From Bacillota bacterium (GTDB taxonomy: Bacteria; Bacillota; Clostridia; Oscillospirales; Ruminococcaceae), in NCBI GenBank assembly GCA_023394255.1, contig JAEXAZ010000156.1, forward strand, positions 1 to 11,406: DNA of 11,406 nt, in the 5' to 3' direction. Shown here one piece after another: positions 1-7,520 of this stretch. Each line of letters opens with the position of its first letter. The stretch's first letter is position 1. Position numbers and translations under genes: made by a program. Under the pieces are notes generated by a model that was given only the letters and a program-made list of their open reading frames with translations, was not told the origin of the DNA and ran no database searches.

Positions 1-384
1 GTCCAAAGCCCATATAAGGTTCATCATTTTGCAGAATAAATTTTCCCGCGTAATATCAATCCGCAGATTCAGTTCCGTCGGCCAAAGGATATAGCACAGG
101 AAACAAAGGGTTGCCCCGTTCATCAGGACAAAACACAGGTTCTGATAATCCTCTTTGCTGTAAAAAAGGAAAAAGAACAAAGCAAATGGGAACGCCAAAA
201 ACCAGATAAAATAGAATGGGGCAAACCATTCGCAAAATGGTATGAGGTCATCCAAACCGCAATGGACCAGATACTTTGGTTTCAGCACCAGTTCCAACGC
301 AAAAAACATCATTATGTAAAAGACCAGATACAGCAAAGCATAGCTGTAAGAATGCTCTTTCACCCAACTCCATATCGGCTTCAT
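1..384 (-). CDS. PAP2-superfamily-like membrane protein, N-terminal part (cut by left edge)
   Basis: An open frame runs from an ATG at 384 to the left edge without a stop, giving 128 residues. Three hydrophobic segments lie at about residues 15-32, 52-75 and 84-101, so it is an integral membrane protein. The pattern HCGLDDLIPFCEWF (41-54), followed by a membrane pair and a conserved-looking WPTELNLR (101-108), resembles the N-terminal half of clostridial phosphatase PAP2 proteins, in which an Asn/Arg-rich segment precedes a PSxH catalytic motif. That motif would lie outside the window, so catalysis cannot be confirmed. AAGGAAG sits 14 bases before the ATG, a long spacing, with GAAAG closer. 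The family assignment rests on recalled resemblance and is moderate; membrane location is firm. A TTGACA box on the same strand at 488-483 may belong to its promoter. Confidence 0.62.
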   Translation of the reverse strand, partial: MKPIWSWVKEHSYSYALLYLVFYIMMFFALELVLKPKYLVHCGLDDLIPFCEWFAPFYFIWFLAFPFALFFFLFYSKEDYQNLCFVLMNGATLCFLCYILWPTELNLRIDITRENLFCKMMNLIWALD

Positions 385-549
385 TGTTTTTTCTTTCGCT
401 TCCTTGTTGATTGATTATCCGACAATATGTCGCATAATCATTGTAATCCTTTCTTTTTATTTCATCAATAGACATTTAAAATTGTCAACGCCGGAAACAT
501 CCGGGGAAACGCCCGAACCCTTTTTTGAAGGAAAAATCACCGTAAAAGC

Positions 550-592
550 TATCAAAAAAGCAAATGCCCTGCGGCAAAAACCGCAGGGCATT
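550..592 (-). terminator. Intrinsic terminator of the VOC gene
   Basis: A perfect 12-bp inverted repeat (AATGCCCTGCGG at 563-574, its complement at 581-592) with a 6-base loop. On the minus strand it is followed by TTGCTTTTTTGAT. It lies about 70 bases downstream of the VOC stop codon at 662, so it most likely ends that transcript. No comparable T tract follows on the plus strand. Confidence 0.85.
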
Positions 593-661
593 CTGTTCAT
601 ATGGTAGATTGTCCATGGCCCGTTCAGGCTGTTTTCATTTGACAGGTATCAATGGATGAAG

Positions 662-1024
662 TCAAATGTTTTCGACAAACTGAATCTTTAATCCGTTCGG
701 ATCGAGCACAAAAAAGAATCTTACATGCGGATTCGGCTGGAAGGGGCCGCTGTGAATAGGCAGCCCTTTTTCTTTTATAAATGCAATTTTTTCCTCCACC
801 GAATGGACTTCAAAGCCCAGAGAAATGTCCTGGCCTATGTTAACCGGCTGACTTATATGATGCTGTATCAGCTCTAATCTTGTTTCTCCGTCTCCCAGAA
901 AAGCGATTTCCGATTCAGGGCCGGACGAAAATCTGTTTATCAAAGGCAAGCCAACAATTTCCTGATAGAAGTGCAGAGACTGTTCTAAGTCGTTTACCGT
1001 TATTGTCGTCCAGCAAAATTTCAT
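662..1024 (-). CDS. VOC superfamily (glyoxalase/bleomycin-resistance fold) protein
   Basis: A 120-residue protein, the normal size for a single VOC module of two beta-alpha-beta-beta-beta repeats. The first repeat runs from about residue 2 to 54 (ITVNDLEQSLHFYQEIVGL, then ETRLELI) and the second from about 66 to 118, ending in the typical VLDPNGLKIQFVE. Glu51 and Glu118 sit where E. coli glyoxalase I has Glu metal ligands. The first ligand position, His5 in that enzyme, is Trp5 here, and no His is visible near residues 68-72 where the third ligand would be. A classical glyoxalase I activity is therefore doubtful, and a binding, resistance or other VOC activity is equally possible. GAGG lies about 11 bases before the ATG. 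The gene has its own terminator and lies about 220 bases after the alpha/beta hydrolase on the same strand, with no obvious terminator between them. Confidence 0.88.
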   Translation of the reverse strand: MKFCWTTITVNDLEQSLHFYQEIVGLPLINRFSSGPESEIAFLGDGETRLELIQHHISQPVNIGQDISLGFEVHSVEEKIAFIKEKGLPIHSGPFQPNPHVRFFFVLDPNGLKIQFVENI

Positions 1025-1060
1025 AGCCGATAGACCTCATTTCATTTTTTTTATGTATGA

Positions 1061-1084
1061 AGCAGGCTTTGTAATAAGCCTGCT
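1061..1084. repeat. 9-bp inverted repeat in the leader of the VOC gene
   Basis: AGCAGGCTT and AAGCCTGCT flank a 6-base loop, 37 bases upstream of the VOC start. No T run follows on either strand, so it is not a standard terminator. It could be an operator or an mRNA leader hairpin; its function is unknown. Confidence 0.45.
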
Positions 1085-1243
1085 CATTTGATCCCCTTGC
1101 ATTGAAAACCATGAAAACAATCCCCCGGCAGTAACGGACTGTTTAAGATAAGTCTAACACAATGCCGGCAGAATGCAAGGAGAATTTACGGAATTCAGGA
1201 AAATAACAGGCATATGCAGATCCGGGCTATTGCGGCGGGAAAT

Positions 1244-2056
1244 TTAACTGCGTATAAATGCCGTCAATTCTTTATTGAACTTTTCCAGCTGATCATAGAA
1301 AAGAAAATGACCGCACTGGTTAAACGCGATAAGCTTGGAGTTGGAGATGCCTTTTTGTTGTGCGACGGCCAGAGGGTATAGGCACACCTGATCATTGATT
1401 CCGTGCAAAATGAGTGTGGGGACATGAATTTTTGCCAAATCATCAAACAGAACTTCGTCTATCCATGTGTTGGCAATCGCCGCGGTTGACCAATTCGCCG
1501 CCTGCAACCCCAATTTAAATATCCAGTTTGAAAGCGGGATGCTGACTCGGTGATAGAAAATCATGTTCCCAAAAGATTGCAGCATTTTTGGACGGTCGGT
1601 ATATGTACCCTGTATGATATCCAGAATAGCCTGTTTCTGTAAGCCGTAAGGGAAATTGGGGCGTTGAATGAGGCTTGGAGCCGCGGCGGCGAAAAGCCCG
1701 AGCTTAGATACTTCGTACCCATTGTGTCTGGCCATATACCGGACGCAAATTGCCCCTCCCGTCGAATGTCCGCAAAGTATAAAATTTTTTAACTGCAATA
1801 CGTCCACAACAACGCGCACATCGTCAGCCAGCCGGTCATACCCATAACCGTCCCAGGGTTTATCCGAGAGCCCAAAACCCCGGCAATCCATTGCAACGCA
1901 TCGATATCCTAACTTTGGCAGTTGGCTTAGCTGATATTCAAACAGGTTGTGATTTCCGGGCCAACCGTGGACGAAGAAAATTGTTTTGCTGCCGGTTGGA
2001 TTTAAATCCTCAACGTATACCCTGACATTTGGCTCTACTGTAATATAGTAGCCCAT
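1244..2056 (-). CDS. Alpha/beta hydrolase, non-heme chloroperoxidase/arylesterase-like
   Basis: A 270-residue single-domain, presumably cytosolic alpha/beta hydrolase of normal family length. The oxyanion-hole motif HGWPG is at 30-34. The segment DCRGFGLSDKPWDGYGYD (57-74) is characteristic of the chloroperoxidase/arylesterase/perhydrolase branch. The nucleophile elbow GHSTGG is at 96-101 with Ser98. The acid is probably Asp222 in ILHGINDQ, and the catalytic His is His250 in QCGHFLFYDQ. The triad is complete, so the enzyme is probably active on an ester or related small substrate; the substrate is not predictable. AAGGTG seven bases before the ATG supports the start. No membrane segment or signal peptide is visible. 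It is followed on the same strand by the VOC gene, with which it may be co-transcribed. Confidence 0.9.
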   Translation of the reverse strand: MGYYITVEPNVRVYVEDLNPTGSKTIFFVHGWPGNHNLFEYQLSQLPKLGYRCVAMDCRGFGLSDKPWDGYGYDRLADDVRVVVDVLQLKNFILCGHSTGGAICVRYMARHNGYEVSKLGLFAAAAPSLIQRPNFPYGLQKQAILDIIQGTYTDRPKMLQSFGNMIFYHRVSIPLSNWIFKLGLQAANWSTAAIANTWIDEVLFDDLAKIHVPTLILHGINDQVCLYPLAVAQQKGISNSKLIAFNQCGHFLFYDQLEKFNKELTAFIRS

Positions 2057-2563
2057 ATAATCACCTTCAACATAAATATTAACAGAATATTCGCAAAGAG
2101 ATGTTTATGTTCCTTGGTGAGGGTTTTCGGTATTTTTTCGTTACTGTTCCGATGCATCGGGTGAATAAAAGGGATCTTTTAATCAATATGGCACTCTGCA
2201 GGACCGTGTTTCCTGCCGGCTCTTGACATGCTTTGGGTAACCACTGTAAACTTACTTTTGAAATGATCGCTTGTCCGCTTCCCGAATCGCAAAAGCATAA
2301 TATACATTTCTTGCAAGATTCGGCAAAGTGAACAATAATGCAAGGCGGTTGATATGAAAATTGACGTATAGCACAAGACATGAGGCTGTTAAAATTGATG
2401 ATTCTTGCGGACTAATATGCTGCTTTTGGGACAAAAGGCCAAATAGGTTTACAATCGTTCATACGCCAAACTATAATTATTGACGCAGAACCGCGGTAGA
2501 ATAAGCGCCTTTGGCCTGGGCGCGAAAAACGATCATCACAACTTTTGAAGGAGATAGAAAAAC
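2057..2563. other. Divergent intergenic region between hydrolase and TRAP operon
   Basis: 507 bases without a convincing gene; minus-strand open frames of up to 100 codons here lack a ribosome binding site and resemble nothing recognised. The stretch is AT-richer than the TRAP operon. It contains a perfect 12-bp palindrome CCGATGCATCGG (2149-2160), an inverted repeat CCGAATC / GATTCGG (2282-2288 and 2317-2323) whose arms can be extended by GCAA/TTGC, a TTGACA with a poor TAAACT 18 bases later (2223-2252), and the better promoter at 2448-2477. The palindromes are plausible operator sites, but no regulator can be assigned. Confidence 0.5.
2448..2477 (+). promoter_or_regulatory. Probable sigma-70-type promoter of the TRAP/amidohydrolase operon
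   Basis: TTTACA (2448-2453) and a perfect TATAAT (2472-2477) are separated by 18 bases. Transcription would start near 2484, giving a leader of about 80 bases. The leader ends in GAAGGAGA, about 10 bases before the ATG at 2564. Confidence 0.6.
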
Positions 2564-3601
2564 ATGAAAAAATTGATTTCCCTCGGTCTTGCCGCCGCTA
2601 TGGCGCTTGGTCTGGCGGCTTGCGGCACTTCCACGGCGACGTCTTCCTCCGCTGCTTCCTCTGCGGCGGCAGAGTCCGCGGCCGGCAATGAAGCTGTCCC
2701 GCAGTCTGCCCCGGCTGATCTGCCACAGTTTGTAACCGTTGGCACCGGCGCGACCGGTGCGGCGTTCTACCCCATTGGTGTGGCAATGGCAAATATCCTG
2801 ACCAACGATCTTGGCGTTCAGGCCACGGCACAGGTTACCGGCGGCGCGTTGGAAAATTTGCAGCTCGTGCAGGAACAGACGATCGACCTTGGCATCACAA
2901 TGGGCAACTCCGCCCAGGCAGCCTATGAAGGTACCGGTGACTACGAAGGCACGCCTTACACCAACGTCAATGCCTTGTTCGGCGGATTGTCCAAAGGCTA
3001 TTTCCAGGTCGTGGTGCTGGACGATAGCAGCATCCAAACTATGGAGGACCTAAAAGGCAAGAAAGTCTGCATGGGCCCCGCGGGAAACGGTGCGATCTCG
3101 GTGGCTGAAACCATCTGGAACGCCTATGGCTTTAGCGTCAGTGATATCAACGCGACTTATCTTTCTTACGATGACGGCATCAGCCAGCTGACCGACGGCA
3201 ACTGCGACGCTGTCGTGGTGCAGGCTGCGGCACCTTCCTCCGCCATCCAGGAGCTGGCGGCTTCCGGCAAGGCATACCGTTTTATTCCGATGGACGAGAA
3301 AGTTGCCAATTCATTGTGTGAAAAATATCAATATTTTGGTTACGGCACCCTTTCCGCTGCAATCTATGATAATTGCCCGGCCGACACCCAGACCATGTAC
3401 ATCACCAACTGCGTGATCGTGCGTGCGGACCTGCCGGAGGATGCGGTCTACCAGATCACCAAATCCCTGATGGAGAACATTGACTCGGTCAAGGAATCTC
3501 ATAAGGCAGCCGGTGGGCTGAACCTGGAGGGTGCGGTCAGGGTTTCCATCCCGATGCATCCCGGTGCGCAGAAGTACTTTGAAGAAATCGGAGCGATGTA
3601 A
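2564..3601 (+). CDS. TAXI-family TRAP transporter substrate-binding lipoprotein
   Basis: 345 residues. A lipoprotein signal peptide ends in the lipobox LAAC with Cys20, followed by a Ser/Ala-rich linker (about 21-50) as in Gram-positive solute-binding lipoproteins, so the protein is expected to be anchored outside the membrane. The mature domain opens with VTVGTGATGAAFYPIG (57-72) and continues with VTGGALENLQLVQEQTIDLG (91-110). It ends in IPMHPGAQKYFEEIGAM (329-345). These are hallmarks of TAXI (TRAP-associated extracytoplasmic immunogenic) proteins, whose known members bind organic acids or amino acids. GAAGGAGA precedes the ATG at a good distance. The permease gene starts two bases after this stop codon, so the two should be co-translated and form one importer. 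The ligand cannot be read from the sequence; the adjacent ACMSD-like enzyme hints at a carboxylate. Confidence 0.94.
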   Translation: MKKLISLGLAAAMALGLAACGTSTATSSSAASSAAAESAAGNEAVPQSAPADLPQFVTVGTGATGAAFYPIGVAMANILTNDLGVQATAQVTGGALENLQLVQEQTIDLGITMGNSAQAAYEGTGDYEGTPYTNVNALFGGLSKGYFQVVVLDDSSIQTMEDLKGKKVCMGPAGNGAISVAETIWNAYGFSVSDINATYLSYDDGISQLTDGNCDAVVVQAAAPSSAIQELAASGKAYRFIPMDEKVANSLCEKYQYFGYGTLSAAIYDNCPADTQTMYITNCVIVRADLPEDAVYQITKSLMENIDSVKESHKAAGGLNLEGAVRVSIPMHPGAQKYFEEIGAM

Positions 3602-3603
3602 TC

Positions 3604-5469
3604 ATGGACGATAAGATCCGCACATGGCTTTGCCGTGTTTTGTATATTGTCACGGCAGCCACTTATCTGTATACAGCGGGATTTGGCTCTTTTTCCGATA
3701 TGATTCAGCGTGCCCTGCTGATTACAGTCTGCGGTTTAACCATCTTTTTGAGCAGGCCGCTCAAAATCAAGGGTGCCCAGAGCACCTTTACCCGTATCAT
3801 CGACTGGGCGCTGGCGCTTGGTTTCAGTGCCGCCGGAATTTATATTATGGCAATCTGGAACGACCGCACCAGCAAGGTGGGTGCCACACCTTTCGGCGAT
3901 GTGATTATGGCGACGGTAATGATCGCCCTGCTTTTGATAGCGACCTACCGCACTACCGGCTGGCCGCTGGTCATCACCTGTCTGGTGTTCCTGGTCTATA
4001 CCTTTGCGGGGCCATATCTGCCGTCCATTCTGGCCCATCGCGGTGAGACCTGGACCCGTACGGCCAACTTCATGTATGTCTCCACAGGCAGCATTTTTGG
4101 CGTGCCGGCAGGCATCGCGGCGACCTACATCATCAGTTTTGTCATTTTCGGCGCCTTTTTGGAACGTTTTGGAGCAGGGCAGTGGTTTGTTGATGTTGCT
4201 TACGCGGGGACCGGCCGCTACCGCGGCGGTCCCGCCAAGACCAGCATTGTCTCCAGCGCACTGATGGGGATGATCTCCGGTTCTCCGGCGGCCAATGTCG
4301 TCACGACCGGCGCTTTTACCATCCCACTGATGAAACGCACCGGTTATAAGGACTTTGAGGCGGGCGCTGTGGAGGCTGTGGCCTCCACAGGCGGCATGTT
4401 CACCCCGCCCATCATGGGCGCGGCCGCCTTTATGATGGCGGAGTATCTGGGCATCTCCTATATGGAGGTGGCCCGGGCGGCCATTATCCCTGCCTGCCTG
4501 TATTATCTGTCCATCATGCTGGTCGTGGATTCCATCGCAGTCAAAAACCACTTGATGGGAGTACCGAAATCCGAACTGCCCAGCGTCAAAAAAATCATGC
4601 TCCAGCGCGGGCAGCTGGGGCTGCCGATCATCTTTGTCATTGTAGCCATCCTGGTGGGGTGGAGCGCGATGAAAGCAGCCTTCTGGGGCACCATCGCAGT
4701 CGTACTGGTTGCCTGCATCAAAAAGGAGACCCGCCCCACGCTGCAATCTTTTCTGGATTCGCTTGAAAGCGGTGTACGAAGCGTTTCCGGCATCGTCATT
4801 TCCTGCGCGGCAGCAGGCATCATCGTGGGTGTGATCTCCATGACCGGCCTGGCTACCAAGCTCAGCTATACATTGGTCAGCGTCTCCGGCGGCAACGTTT
4901 ATATCGCAGCGGTCCTGACAGCCCTCATTACCATTATTCTGGGCTGTGGCATGCCGCCTACGCCTACATACGTTATCCTGTCTACTGTGTTGGTCAATCC
5001 GCTGACCCAGATGGGCGCCTCGGCCCTGTCGGCCCATATGTTCATCTTCCTGTTTGCCTGTGTCGGCGCGCTGACTCCGCCGGTCGCCATCACGGCCTAT
5101 ACGGCGGCAGCCATTGCCAAATCCAACCCGAACAGGACCGGGTTCCGCGCATTCCGCATGGGGCTGGTGGCTTACATTATTCCTTTCATCTTCCTGCTCA
5201 GTCCGGCCATCCTGATGGTTGGCGGCGCAGGCGAGGTGGCGCTGGCTGTGGTTACTTCGGCTGCGGGCATCTTCTGCCTGACCGGCGCAGTCGAAGGGTA
5301 TATGTTCCAGTACTGGGGCACGGCCAGCCGCGTGCTGCTTGCCGTGACGGCAATACTGCTGCTGATCCCCGGGACGGCAACCGACCTTGCCGGCATACTG
5401 TGCGTGGCGGCGGCCTGGATACTGAACCGATTTATGTCCAAGCCCAAACTGCAAACGGAGGCAAAGTAA
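3604..5469 (+). CDS. TRAP transporter fused permease (DctQM-type, 4TM/12TM)
   Basis: A 621-residue polytopic membrane protein fusing a short DctQ-like N-terminal part (about residues 1-150) to a DctM-like channel domain. Typical motifs are visible: GGPAKTSIVSSALMGMISGS (208-227), AVEAVASTGGMFTPPIMGAA (255-274), the DctM loop GCGMPPTPTYVIL (447-459; GMGLPTTAAY in relatives) and ACVGALTPPVAITAYTAAAI (485-504). Fused permeases partner TAXI-type binding proteins and use a sodium or proton gradient to import the bound substrate. The start lies two bases after the binding-protein stop, with only a weak Shine-Dalgarno sequence in that gene's end, which suggests translational coupling. The length is typical of compact fused permeases and no key motif is missing. 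Confidence 0.95.
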   Translation: MDDKIRTWLCRVLYIVTAATYLYTAGFGSFSDMIQRALLITVCGLTIFLSRPLKIKGAQSTFTRIIDWALALGFSAAGIYIMAIWNDRTSKVGATPFGDVIMATVMIALLLIATYRTTGWPLVITCLVFLVYTFAGPYLPSILAHRGETWTRTANFMYVSTGSIFGVPAGIAATYIISFVIFGAFLERFGAGQWFVDVAYAGTGRYRGGPAKTSIVSSALMGMISGSPAANVVTTGAFTIPLMKRTGYKDFEAGAVEAVASTGGMFTPPIMGAAAFMMAEYLGISYMEVARAAIIPACLYYLSIMLVVDSIAVKNHLMGVPKSELPSVKKIMLQRGQLGLPIIFVIVAILVGWSAMKAAFWGTIAVVLVACIKKETRPTLQSFLDSLESGVRSVSGIVISCAAAGIIVGVISMTGLATKLSYTLVSVSGGNVYIAAVLTALITIILGCGMPPTPTYVILSTVLVNPLTQMGASALSAHMFIFLFACVGALTPPVAITAYTAAAIAKSNPNRTGFRAFRMGLVAYIIPFIFLLSPAILMVGGAGEVALAVVTSAAGIFCLTGAVEGYMFQYWGTASRVLLAVTAILLLIPGTATDLAGILCVAAAWILNRFMSKPKLQTEAK

Positions 5470-5470
5470 T

Positions 5471-6487
5471 ATGGCAAGATGCATCGATCTATTCAACCAC
5501 TATCTTCCGGTGGAGTTTTATGACAAAATCATTGCCCTGGGCGGTAACGCCCACATGCTGAATCGCGCGCGCAAAATGCCCGCCATGTCGGACCTGGACT
5601 ACCGCCTGAAGCTGATGGATACCTTTGAGGGATACCAGCAGGTGCCCTGCATCGTCAGTCCCAACGTGGAACAGCTTGTTCCGCCGGAATACACCGCCGA
5701 GCTGGCCCGGTTTGCCAACGAAACTTTTTATGACCTGTGCCAGAAATATCCCGACAAATTTCCCTCCTTTGTAGCGGTGCTGCCTCTGGATGATATGGAC
5801 AAAGCCGCACGCGAGGCGGAATACGCCGTGACAAAGCTGGGCGCCGCGGGTGCCCAGGTGTTTACCAATCAGGGGGGCGAGCCGATCGACAGCGAGGAAT
5901 TTTACAAGGTCTATACCACCCTCAACGCGCTGGATGCGGTGCTGTGGATTCATCCTTCCCGCACCAGTAAACAGCCGTATTATAAAAACGAAACGCTGGA
6001 AAAGTTTGAGCTTTGGTGGACCATGATGTGGCCCATCGAGACGACGATGGCGGCATCCCGCCTGGTCTACTCCGGCCTGTTCCAGCGCTGCCCGGAATTA
6101 CGTGTGGTGCTGCACCACGCGGGCGGTATGCTGCCCATGGAGGAAGGCCGGCTGGAAAACGGCCTCCGGCTCTACGGCAGCCGAACCGCGCCCGACCAGC
6201 AGCAGCTTGTGGAGACCCCCATTATGGGCATGAAGCAAGCGGATGAGTTCCGCAAATTCTATGCCGATTGCGCCACCTTCGGCAGCAAGGCTGCCATTGA
6301 GTGTGCGATCCACTTTTTTGGTACCGATCATATGGTATTTGCCAGTGATATGCCCTTTGACCCGGAGGATGGGTTTGGCTATGTACGGCGCACCCAGGCG
6401 GACCTTGCGGCCCTGGACCTGCCGGAAGAACAGAAAGACGACCTGCGGTACGGGAATGCGCTGCGCATTCTGAAACGCGTCCGGTAA
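5471..6487 (+). CDS. Amidohydrolase-family protein, ACMSD-like (decarboxylase/hydrolase)
   Basis: A 338-residue TIM-barrel metal-dependent hydrolase related to 2-amino-3-carboxymuconate-6-semialdehyde decarboxylase (ACMSD). Likely metal and active-site positions are His161 in WIHPSR, His215/His216 in VLHHAGG, and Asp293 in FASDMPFD before a GNA segment (328-330). The N-terminal motif reads IDLFNHYLP: the first His of the usual HxH pair is Phe8, leaving only His10. This may mark a subfamily with altered metal binding. GGAGG lies nine bases before the ATG, which is only one base after the permease stop. The enzyme is thus encoded with the TRAP importer and probably acts on the imported compound, by analogy in a decarboxylation or C-C/C-N hydrolysis in the cytosol. 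The exact reaction is unknown. A bidirectional terminator follows at once. Confidence 0.88.
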   Translation: MARCIDLFNHYLPVEFYDKIIALGGNAHMLNRARKMPAMSDLDYRLKLMDTFEGYQQVPCIVSPNVEQLVPPEYTAELARFANETFYDLCQKYPDKFPSFVAVLPLDDMDKAAREAEYAVTKLGAAGAQVFTNQGGEPIDSEEFYKVYTTLNALDAVLWIHPSRTSKQPYYKNETLEKFELWWTMMWPIETTMAASRLVYSGLFQRCPELRVVLHHAGGMLPMEEGRLENGLRLYGSRTAPDQQQLVETPIMGMKQADEFRKFYADCATFGSKAAIECAIHFFGTDHMVFASDMPFDPEDGFGYVRRTQADLAALDLPEEQKDDLRYGNALRILKRVR

Positions 6488-6492
6488 GCCTG

Positions 6493-6540
6493 AAAAAGGT
6501 ACGACAGACTTTGCCGCAGCGAGGTCCGTTGTACCTTTTT
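6493..6540. terminator. Bidirectional terminator between amidohydrolase and AraC gene
   Basis: AAAAAGGTACGAC pairs with GTTGTACCTTTTT (13 bp with one G-T wobble) around a 22-base loop. The arms carry an A run on one side and a T run on the other, so the hairpin can stop transcription from both the plus-strand operon (stop at 6487) and the convergent regulator gene (stop at 6560). Confidence 0.8.
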
Positions 6541-6559
6541 CATATGGCGTGCAAGCCGC

Positions 6560-7417
6560 TTATTTTTTTCGGGCACATTTCCGATATTGCAGCGGGGAAA
6601 TCTGCTCTGTTTCCTTAAAAGTGCGGATGAAGTGGGAGACATTGTTAAAACCGACCTGCTCGCTTACCGCGCGAATCTCCTCGTTGGTGTTCAAAAGCAG
6701 GTCTTTCGCTTTGGAGAGGCGGGCCATTAAAACATATTGCTTAAAGGTGTAGCCTGACACCTCCGAAAAACTGTGGCTGAGGTGGAACTTGTTGACAAAG
6801 AACCGGGACGAGACGGCGTCAAGGCTCAAATCCTTCTGGACGTTTGCTTCGATATAGTTTTGCACGTCAAAGATCATGTTCTGCCCGCCGGCGCTGTGCC
6901 GCATGGGAAAGGCTTCGGGGTTGTGGCGGTACATGTTTATCAGAATGTCCAGCAGCTTGACCGCGACCATCTGGTCCCAATAGGGCTGGCGGGCCTCATA
7001 TTCCGCCGCCATCAGGTCGGCCATATGCCGGTAATGCGCCAGTTCGTTCGGCTGACAGTTGTACTGGTGGCAAAACCCCGGCGGCCGCTGTTTAAAAATG
7101 GACAGCAAAAGCGGATCACGTACAAAAGTGGCCAGCGCCTCACTGGAAAAGCGGATGGTGAACCGGTCATATCCCTTGCTGTGAGCCAGAATATAATGGT
7201 TTTCCATATTGCTCATCAGCAGGATGCTGCCGGGATTTACATGATAAAATTTTCCGGCGATATTAAAATCCGCCGTGCCGCCTATGTTTAGCAGCAGCTC
7301 GTACTGGTAATGGAAATGCGGCGTTTTTTTCTGCGCGCAGGGAGCCATGTAAGCCTGCACGGCATCCTGCCGGTGCAGCACCATGATGTCGGTTTTCGAG
7401 GAAAAATGTTCGGTCAT
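6560..7417 (-). CDS. AraC/XylS-family transcriptional regulator
   Basis: 285 residues. An N-terminal cupin-like effector domain (about 10-160) contains HFHYQYELLL with His34 and His36. Two helix-turn-helix units follow at about 198-219 and 247-268. The segment around GFNNVSHFIRTFKE (256-269) and its SPLQYRK end is the family's C-terminal signature. The ATG at 7417 is chosen because GGAGG lies nine bases upstream. A longer frame opens at 7486, but that ATG falls between the -35 and -10 boxes of the promoter seen here and lacks a ribosome binding site. The gene converges on the TRAP/amidohydrolase operon and is divergent from the SDR gene, so it probably controls one or both. The effector may be the imported substrate or its product. 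Confidence 0.93.
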   Translation of the reverse strand: MTEHFSSKTDIMVLHRQDAVQAYMAPCAQKKTPHFHYQYELLLNIGGTADFNIAGKFYHVNPGSILLMSNMENHYILAHSKGYDRFTIRFSSEALATFVRDPLLLSIFKQRPPGFCHQYNCQPNELAHYRHMADLMAAEYEARQPYWDQMVAVKLLDILINMYRHNPEAFPMRHSAGGQNMIFDVQNYIEANVQKDLSLDAVSSRFFVNKFHLSHSFSEVSGYTFKQYVLMARLSKAKDLLLNTNEEIRAVSEQVGFNNVSHFIRTFKETEQISPLQYRKCARKK

Positions 7418-7434
7418 AGCAGGGGCCCTCCATA

Positions 7435-7455
7435 CTGAATGGAATTCCGCTTCAG
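7435..7455. promoter_or_regulatory. Dyad-symmetric site in the AraC leader, possible operator
   Basis: CTGAA and TTCAG arms (7435-7439, 7451-7455) flank a central palindrome GGAATTCC (7441-7448), with one and two spacer bases. It lies between the predicted transcription start of the regulator gene and its ATG, a suitable place for autoregulation. This is inference from symmetry only. Confidence 0.35.
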
Positions 7456-7469
7456 TCTTTATTGCTCCC

Positions 7470-7499
7470 ATTATAACGCAGAACATCCATTAAAAACAA
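7470..7499 (-). promoter_or_regulatory. Probable promoter of the AraC-family gene
   Basis: On the minus strand TTGTTT (7499-7494) and a perfect TATAAT (7475-7470) are 18 bases apart. Transcription would start near 7463, giving a leader of about 45 bases to the ATG at 7417. The same AT-rich core reads TATAAC on the plus strand (7472-7477), but without a good -35 box there. Confidence 0.6.
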
Positions 7500-7520
7500 C
7501 TTGGAAAGGTAGAAATACTT

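Noticed and set aside
415..441. 8-codon minus-strand ORF with AAAGG six bases before its ATG, upstream of the PAP2-like gene (possible leader ORF)
   Set aside because: Too short to distinguish from chance, with no recognisable attenuator structure beside it.
248..475. Minus-strand 75-codon open frame starting MSIDEIKRKDY
   Set aside because: It has no ribosome binding site and overlaps the PAP2-like gene in another frame; the PAP2-like frame has the membrane-protein pattern.
460..488. TTGACA on the minus strand as a promoter of the PAP2-like gene
   Set aside because: The -35 box is perfect, but the sequence 17 bases later (ATGAAA) is a poor -10, so it was not listed as a promoter.
2079..2434. 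Minus-strand open frames of 60-100 codons in the spacer before the TRAP operon
   Set aside because: No ribosome binding sites, atypical composition and mutually overlapping; considered noncoding.
3736..5496. Long minus-strand open frame (586 codons) opposite the TRAP permease
   Set aside because: A shadow frame caused by GC-rich codon third positions; the plus-strand frame has all TRAP motifs and operon spacing.
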